From NCBI GenBank assembly GCA_003132905.1, contig PKZC01000424.1, forward strand, positions 6,213-16,348: a stretch of DNA of 10,136 nt, in the 5' to 3' direction. The notes below the pieces were generated by a model. It was not told the origin of the DNA. It saw only the letters and a program-made list of their open reading frames with translations, and ran no database searches. Of the stretch, positions 7,319-10,136 are shown piece after piece. A program made the translations under genes and the position numbers. The first letter of the stretch is position 1. Each line of letters opens with the position of its first letter. The DNA is from Bryobacterales bacterium. GTDB lineage: Bacteria > Acidobacteriota > Terriglobia > Bryobacterales > Bryobacteraceae.

Positions 7319-7324
7319 TATTCT
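7319..7324 (+). promoter_or_regulatory. Possible -10 element for a leaderless transcript
   Basis: TATTCT ends 6 nt before ATG 7331, so transcription would start at or next to the A of the start codon. No ribosome site precedes that ATG, which fits leaderless translation. No good -35 is visible (TTTAAT is at the right distance), so this is tentative. Confidence 0.22.
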
Positions 7325-7330
7325 GTCGAA

Positions 7331-7444
7331 ATGAGAAATGCCACGAAGAAATCGACGAAGAAGGCGGCCAAGAAGGCAGCAAAGCGAGCGCCTGCAAAGA
7401 AGCGTGGTGGTACTTCTGGCACTGGCCCGCGAAAGAAAAAATAG
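7331..7444 (+). CDS. 37-residue Lys/Ala-rich histone-H1-tail-like peptide
   Basis: ATG 7331 to TAG 7444 encodes a peptide beginning MRNATKKSTKKAAKKAAKRA, continuing PAKKRGGTSGTG and ending PRKKK. About 16 of 37 residues are Lys or Arg, the rest mostly Ala, Thr and Gly, as in histone H1 C-terminal tails and bacterial H1-like or HU-extension proteins that bind DNA without sequence preference. There is no ribosome site before the ATG; a TATTCT hexamer directly upstream could give a leaderless mRNA. The next gene starts 36 bp downstream behind a strong ribosome site, so the two may be cotranscribed. Such composition rarely arises by chance, but a frame this short could also be a remnant tail of a longer nucleoid protein. 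Other frames over this DNA give no sensible protein. Confidence 0.6.
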   Translation: MRNATKKSTKKAAKKAAKRAPAKKRGGTSGTGPRKKK

Positions 7445-7480
7445 ACGTTCACTTGCGAAGCAGTCGCGCTGGAGGAAGCA

Positions 7481-7911
7481 ATGCAACTCGGTGACCTGAG
7501 GTCTGCCTATGAGGCGCTGTCCGGTAAAGCTAGTGACATTGTCCGTCAAATCAGTCTTGCTGGCATTGGACTGATCTGGCTTTTTCGGTAGTGGGTCAAA
7601 TAGACCCACCACCGCTTTTTCGTGCGGGCACGGACAAAGCTCCCGTGGTCGATCCAGACTTGTTGCGAGCTGCCCTCTTCATTTCCGTCGCGCTGCTCTT
7701 CGACTTCCTGCAATATCTCATCGGCACGGTCATCTGGTTCCTCCTCTTTAGGTACCAGGAGAAGCGAGGGGTTGCGGAGAAAGATGATTTCCTCGCGCCT
7801 GAGCGACTAACCTGGCCAACTTGGACCCTCTTCTATCTAAAGTCTGCGATGATGCTTATTGCCTACTCGGTTTATATCATTCCTTTTCTTGTCAGAAAGT
7901 TCGTTGCATGA
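7481..7911 (+). pseudogene. Small integral membrane protein split by a -1 frameshift (decayed, misread, or programmed)
   Basis: Two abutting frames look like one protein. The first (7481-7591, 36 residues) has GGAGGA 6 nt before ATG and reads MQLGDLRSAYEALSGKASDI, then a hydrophobic ISLAGIGLIWLF that ends abruptly at TAG. The second (to 7911) could start only at a GTG overlapping that stop (TAGTG) and has no ribosome site; it carries hydrophobic stretches LLRAALFISVALLFDFLQYL with IGTVIWFLLF, and LFYLKSAMMLIAYSVYIIPF. Moving back one base at the T run 7581-7585 joins them into 143 residues with about three membrane segments. I recall similar small bacterial membrane proteins beginning with a YE..SGKASDI(V/I)RQ segment running into ...IW(I/L)F. 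Explanations are a lost base in the T run, sequence error, translational coupling, or programmed -1 frameshifting. Function is unknown. Confidence 0.65.
7591..7609 (+). other. Perfect 7-bp stem-loop just after the frameshift point
   Basis: GTGGGTC (7591-7597) and GACCCAC (7603-7609) form a perfect GC-rich stem with loop AAATA. It begins 5 nt after the T run 7581-7585 and right at the TAG stop of the first frame. This spacing is typical of stimulatory stem-loops for bacterial -1 frameshifting. A T5 at 7616-7620 follows after a 6-nt spacer, too far for a standard terminator. Confidence 0.5.
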
Positions 7912-8145
7912 ATTGTGCCTTTTGGGGGCGAGAAGCAGTCGTCCAAAGCGGCGGATGACCGCTTACCCTGGAATCGAGTCTTGAGTCTGGTTGTAGAAAG
8001 TCGAGCGAGCCGATCAATCCCGTCAAACGCCGTCCACGGAAACCACCCGGACCTATAGTCGCCAATCCAAGGAAGCGCGCGGTCCCTGCAAAGTAACTTT
8101 TCGCCTCAGGCCAATGCTTGAACGGCGAACGCCCGCCGGTGTGGG

Positions 8146-8385
8146 TTAGGCACGCTTCCGATGTGACGTCCGGTCAGCGATCTCAAGGAGTGCCCGCAAA
8201 GCGTCATTGACCGATTTCGAGTCCGGGAACGCCGCCGCTACTTCAGGATCGAGCAGAATCACGTTAACACCCCGACGGTAACGGTCCGCGTACTTGCCCC
8301 GAACACCACCAGAGAAATCGTACTCGGCCCTCATCTCCGGCGCTGCGCGGTTAGAGCGACGTTTCTTCGTAGTTGCGTCTTTCAT
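8146..8385 (-). CDS. Putative antitoxin of a BrnT-type toxin-antitoxin pair
   Basis: This is a 79-residue protein. ATG 8385 is preferred to TTG 8397; neither has a ribosome site, and the first 35 bp overlap the end of the upstream toxin gene, which suggests translational coupling. The N-terminus is basic (KKRRSNR). The core reads MRAEYDFSGGVRGKYADRYR (18-37), then RGVNVILLDPEVAAAFPDSK (38-57) and SVNDALRALLEIA (58-70). A β-strand followed by 'VNDALRALL' helices suggests a compact DNA-binding or ribbon-helix-helix-like end. This family is, by my recollection, often found directly after brnT-like genes, but it is not the classical BrnA sequence. It should neutralise the toxin and repress the operon; both are inferred from context. 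Confidence 0.72.
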   Translation of the reverse strand: MKDATTKKRRSNRAAPEMRAEYDFSGGVRGKYADRYRRGVNVILLDPEVAAAFPDSKSVNDALRALLEIADRTSHRKRA

Positions 8386-8638
8386 GTTGTGTCGCAATGC
8401 GCGCGCTGATTATGCGAATTCGCGCTCCTCTCATAGTATGAACGACAACCAGGAGCTTCCGCACGCTGGACATGCCAATGATCACGAAGCGCTCTTCGCC
8501 AGCGGCGTGGTCCGGGTCCGCAATCGTGATGGAAAGCGGGTCGGCAAACACAGTACTCGCCTCGGCAAATCCGACGTTGTGCTTCCGGCGGTTAGCCGTC
8601 TCCTTCTTCCAATCCCACTCAAATGCGAGTCCTGGCAT
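8351..8638 (-). CDS. brnT: BrnT-family toxin (RelE-like ribonuclease)
   Basis: This is a 95-residue protein, the usual BrnT length. It shows the family pattern in order: FEWDWKK (6-12), NRRKHNVGFAEASTVFADPL (16-35), DPDHAAGEERFVIIGMS (41-57), LLVVVHT (62-68) and RIRIISARIATQHERRNYEE (73-92). BrnT proteins have a RelE-like fold and act as ribonucleases that stop translation in type II toxin-antitoxin systems. The order, toxin first with an overlapping antitoxin, is the normal one for this family. ATG 8638 starts at the expected place before FEWD; only a weak GTGAG lies upstream. All family motifs are present and no disruption is seen. Confidence 0.88.
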   Translation of the reverse strand: MPGLAFEWDWKKETANRRKHNVGFAEASTVFADPLSITIADPDHAAGEERFVIIGMSSVRKLLVVVHTMRGARIRIISARIATQHERRNYEETSL

Positions 8639-8903
8639 CTCACATCGAGCTTAAGCGAATCACCGACGGGCTGCGCGACGCGTAACAGCCTGGACGATTT
8701 GTAGCCATCCGGTTGGTCCCCGAAAGTCGCTTCCGATAATCCGGTCCTATGTCCACTTGGACGTTTTGTCGCCAACCGCTGAGTGACCTAAACCGTTCAC
8801 GCCACTCCCGCATCCATCTCCCCCTCCCACCCAACAACATCCGCCAGTCTGCGCGCGAAAACGCCATCCGCCCATGCTAAAACCGCACCGGAGATTCCCA
8901 TAA

Positions 8904-9704
8904 ATGACAAACCCGATCCCCACGCCAATCACCAATCCCAAACCTCCAATCCCCGGGTTCGCGCGAACCGTGCGAATGCGCTTCTCTCCACCGGACCCCG
9001 CACTGCCGCCGGCAAACAGAGTTCTTCCCAGAACTCCGTCACCCACGGCCCCACCAAACCGACAGATCCCGATGGGACGTTGCCGGGAACAGAGATACAA
9101 GAGCGGAGTAAAGGAGTGCCGGCCACCAGCCGCTCCCCCGTCCTCGCTACAGAGGATCCCGTCGCCTACCAACAGCACTGCCGCCAGTTCCTCGACGAGT
9201 ATCAGCCCGCCACTCCCACCGAAACTCAGCTCACCCAGCAACTCGCCGACACGGCGTGGCGCCTCAACCGCGTCCCTGCGCTTGAAGCCGCCCTGCTCGA
9301 CCGCGCCGCCAACCCACCCACCGAGCAAGCGGCCATCAGCTTCGATATCGTCGACGCCCACCGCGCCCTCGCCACCCTCGGCATGCACTCTCAGCGGCTC
9401 TCCTGCCAGTTCCGAAAGACACTCGACCAGCTCCGCGAAATCCAAGCCGAGCGCCATCTCCAGCAAGAGCGCGACCTCAAGCGCGCCGCTGCCCTTCTGG
9501 AACTCCATAAACACAAAGGACTCCCCTACACACCCGGCTCAATATGGGTTCGTTTTTTCAAAAGACGAAATCGAAGCTTACGCCCGGCGTCTGACGCACC
9601 TCAACCAGTCGCGACATATCTAGCACGTCCTCTTCCACATGCAGCCGCCCATCCAGCGCGAAGCCGCCCGCGCAGCCACCGCCTCTTACCAGCCGCAATC
9701 CTAA
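8904..9704 (+). pseudogene. Broken 'RANRAN...STGPRT' acidobacterial hypothetical protein gene
   Basis: Pieces of one protein are spread over two frames. ATG 8904 (GGAG about 10 nt upstream) gives MTNPIPTPITNP; near 8943 the sense continues one base back as SNPRVRANRANALLSTGPRT and AAGKQSSSQNSVTHG. After a 24-codon extra segment it continues through TSRSPVLATEDPVAYQQHCR, QFLDEYQPATPTETQLTQQL and ADTAWRLNRVPALEAALLDR, then HKHKGLPYTP. Near 9536 an extra base must be skipped to read AQYGFVFSKDEIEAYARRLT and HLNQSRHI, then TAG (9621), after which HVLFHMQPPIQREAARAAT runs on to TAA 9704. I recall this as a multi-copy family of unknown function in Solibacter-like genomes, with N-terminal 'NANRANAQ.STGPRTPEGK' and internal 'LASEDP..Y'. 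Two frameshifts and one nonsense codon mark it as a pseudogene, or poor sequence. Confidence 0.68.
9056..9127 (+). other. Extra 72-nt in-frame segment inside the broken gene
   Basis: Between SVTHG(P)T and TSRSPVLATED lies a 24-codon stretch that reads KPTDPDGTLPGTEIQERSKG and does not fit the family pattern THGLTSR as I recall it. The left edge GGCCCCACC (9047-9055) resembles the right edge GGCCACC (9121-9127), as a short target duplication would. It may be a small insertion; no long inverted ends are seen. Confidence 0.35.
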
Positions 9705-9807
9705 ACGCGCCGTCCCCACTGCAGCGCGACGAGAACCGGCCCCAGTGCTACTCTGCGTACATGGCGCGGAGCAGCGGCAAAGAGCTGCCGCAATGAAACG
9801 AGTATGA

Positions 9808-9821
9808 CGTGATGATTCACG
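9808..9821. promoter_or_regulatory. Small inverted repeat upstream of the P460 gene
   Basis: CGTGA (9808-9812) and TCACG (9817-9821) flank TGAT, about 47 bp before ATG 9868. It could be an operator or a weak hairpin; nothing else supports it. Confidence 0.2.
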
Positions 9822-9867
9822 CCATAAGTAACGTGAGTGAGCAAAGGTTCAGCCAAGGAGATTGGGC

Positions 9868-10136
9868 ATGAAACGCAAAAGTATCGGGGCAATCGCGTTC
9901 GTTGTAGTATTTCTCTCTGTTCTGGGGGCGCTGGCCATGGCTGCCCAGGATAAGTACACCTTGAAAGTGCCGAACCGGCTCGCGTTTTCCGAATTTCGCG
10001 GATATGAGGCCTGGCAGGTTGTCTCTATCAGTCAGGACGGAACCTTATTGCTGCGATCCTCGCTAATCCTGTGATGATCAAGGCCTACTTGGCCGGCGTT
10101 CCCGGCAACGGCAAGCCTTTCCCCGACGGCGCCAAG
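9868..10136 (+). pseudogene. Cytochrome P460 family protein, frameshifted and cut by the window end
   Basis: ATG 9868 has AAGGAG 7 nt upstream and begins a signal peptide (MKRKSIGAIAFVVVFLSVLG, then ALAMAA, cleavage near Q27). The mature protein reads DKYTLKVPNRLAFSEFRGYE, then AWQVVSISQDGTL, characteristic of P460-type periplasmic haem proteins. The open frame stops at TGA 10074, but from 10050 the frame one base back gives AAILANPVMIKAYLAGVPGN and GKPFPDGAK to the window end, the expected continuation. One base is therefore missing near 10045-10050 (TTATTGCTG). P460 proteins carry a C-terminal CxxCH haem motif, which would lie beyond the window. Known relatives oxidise hydroxylamine or bind NO, but acidobacterial members are mostly uncharacterised. 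The gene is either inactivated or misassembled here. Confidence 0.78.

Larger units (their letters stand above)
6893..7330. other. Gene-free stretch with small hairpins
   Basis: No convincing gene, RNA or mobile element is seen in these 438 bases. The composition falls towards AT around 7040-7210. Besides the hairpin at 6964-6992, TTAGCGA (7052-7058) can pair with TCGCTcTAA (7063-7071) across a 4-nt loop and one bulge, and TTCTTA/TAAGAA form a short inverted repeat near 7136-7152. A 60-codon frame at 7004-7186 lacks a ribosome site and recognisable features. Confidence 0.5.

Noticed and set aside
7591..7620. Intrinsic terminator (stem-loop plus T5)
   Set aside because: The T run begins 7 nt after the stem and lies inside the coding sequence of the membrane protein.
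8294..8704. 136-codon plus-strand open frame
   Set aside because: It is antisense to the BrnT-type toxin and antitoxin genes.
8640..8867. 75-codon minus-strand frame rich in Arg and Trp
   Set aside because: No plausible start or known motif; it sits in the gap upstream of the toxin gene and may be a remnant, but nothing can be supported.
8747..9514. 255-codon minus-strand open frame rich in Gly and Val
   Set aside because: It is opposite a GC-rich sequence whose plus strand holds recognisable family motifs in pieces; the minus product looks like a composition artefact.

Overview
The window reads as a chromosomal segment of an Acidobacteriota bacterium, most likely the Solibacter/Bryobacter group. 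The main reasons are a large Oar-like TonB-dependent receptor with an N-terminal carboxypeptidase-regulatory-like domain, paired DUF6152 proteins, an α/β-hydrolase/'PDLSGNW' protein pair, a P460-type cytochrome and a 'RANRAN...STGPRT' hypothetical protein. This placement rests on recall of families; no search was run.

Left part (1-4079, minus strand): four co-directional genes, in transcription order a secreted class II c-type cytochrome (4076-3633), two tandem DUF6152 exported proteins (3538-3137 and 3078-2719), and the receptor (2608 to beyond position 1, C-terminus missing). Middle (4080-6892): a divergent control region with a G-rich ATTGG-type repeat, then a plus-strand two-gene unit encoding an exported 579-residue protein of unknown function and a Tat-exported α/β-hydrolase-fold protein with Cys in the nucleophile elbow. 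Six exported or outer-membrane products in one divergent locus suggest an envelope process such as substrate import plus periplasmic redox or hydrolytic chemistry; the substrate cannot be read from the sequence.

Right part (6893-10136): this looks like accessory or decaying DNA. It holds a gene-free stretch of about 440 bp, a 37-residue Lys/Ala-rich histone-H1-tail-like peptide, a small membrane protein split by a -1 frameshift directly before a perfect 7-bp stem-loop, a BrnT-type toxin with an overlapping non-classical antitoxin (minus strand), a multiply broken hypothetical gene, and the start of a cytochrome P460 gene that is also frameshifted. All evident frame disruptions lie right of 7.5 kb, while every gene to the left is intact. 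This could mean real decay, local sequence error, or in one case programmed frameshifting.
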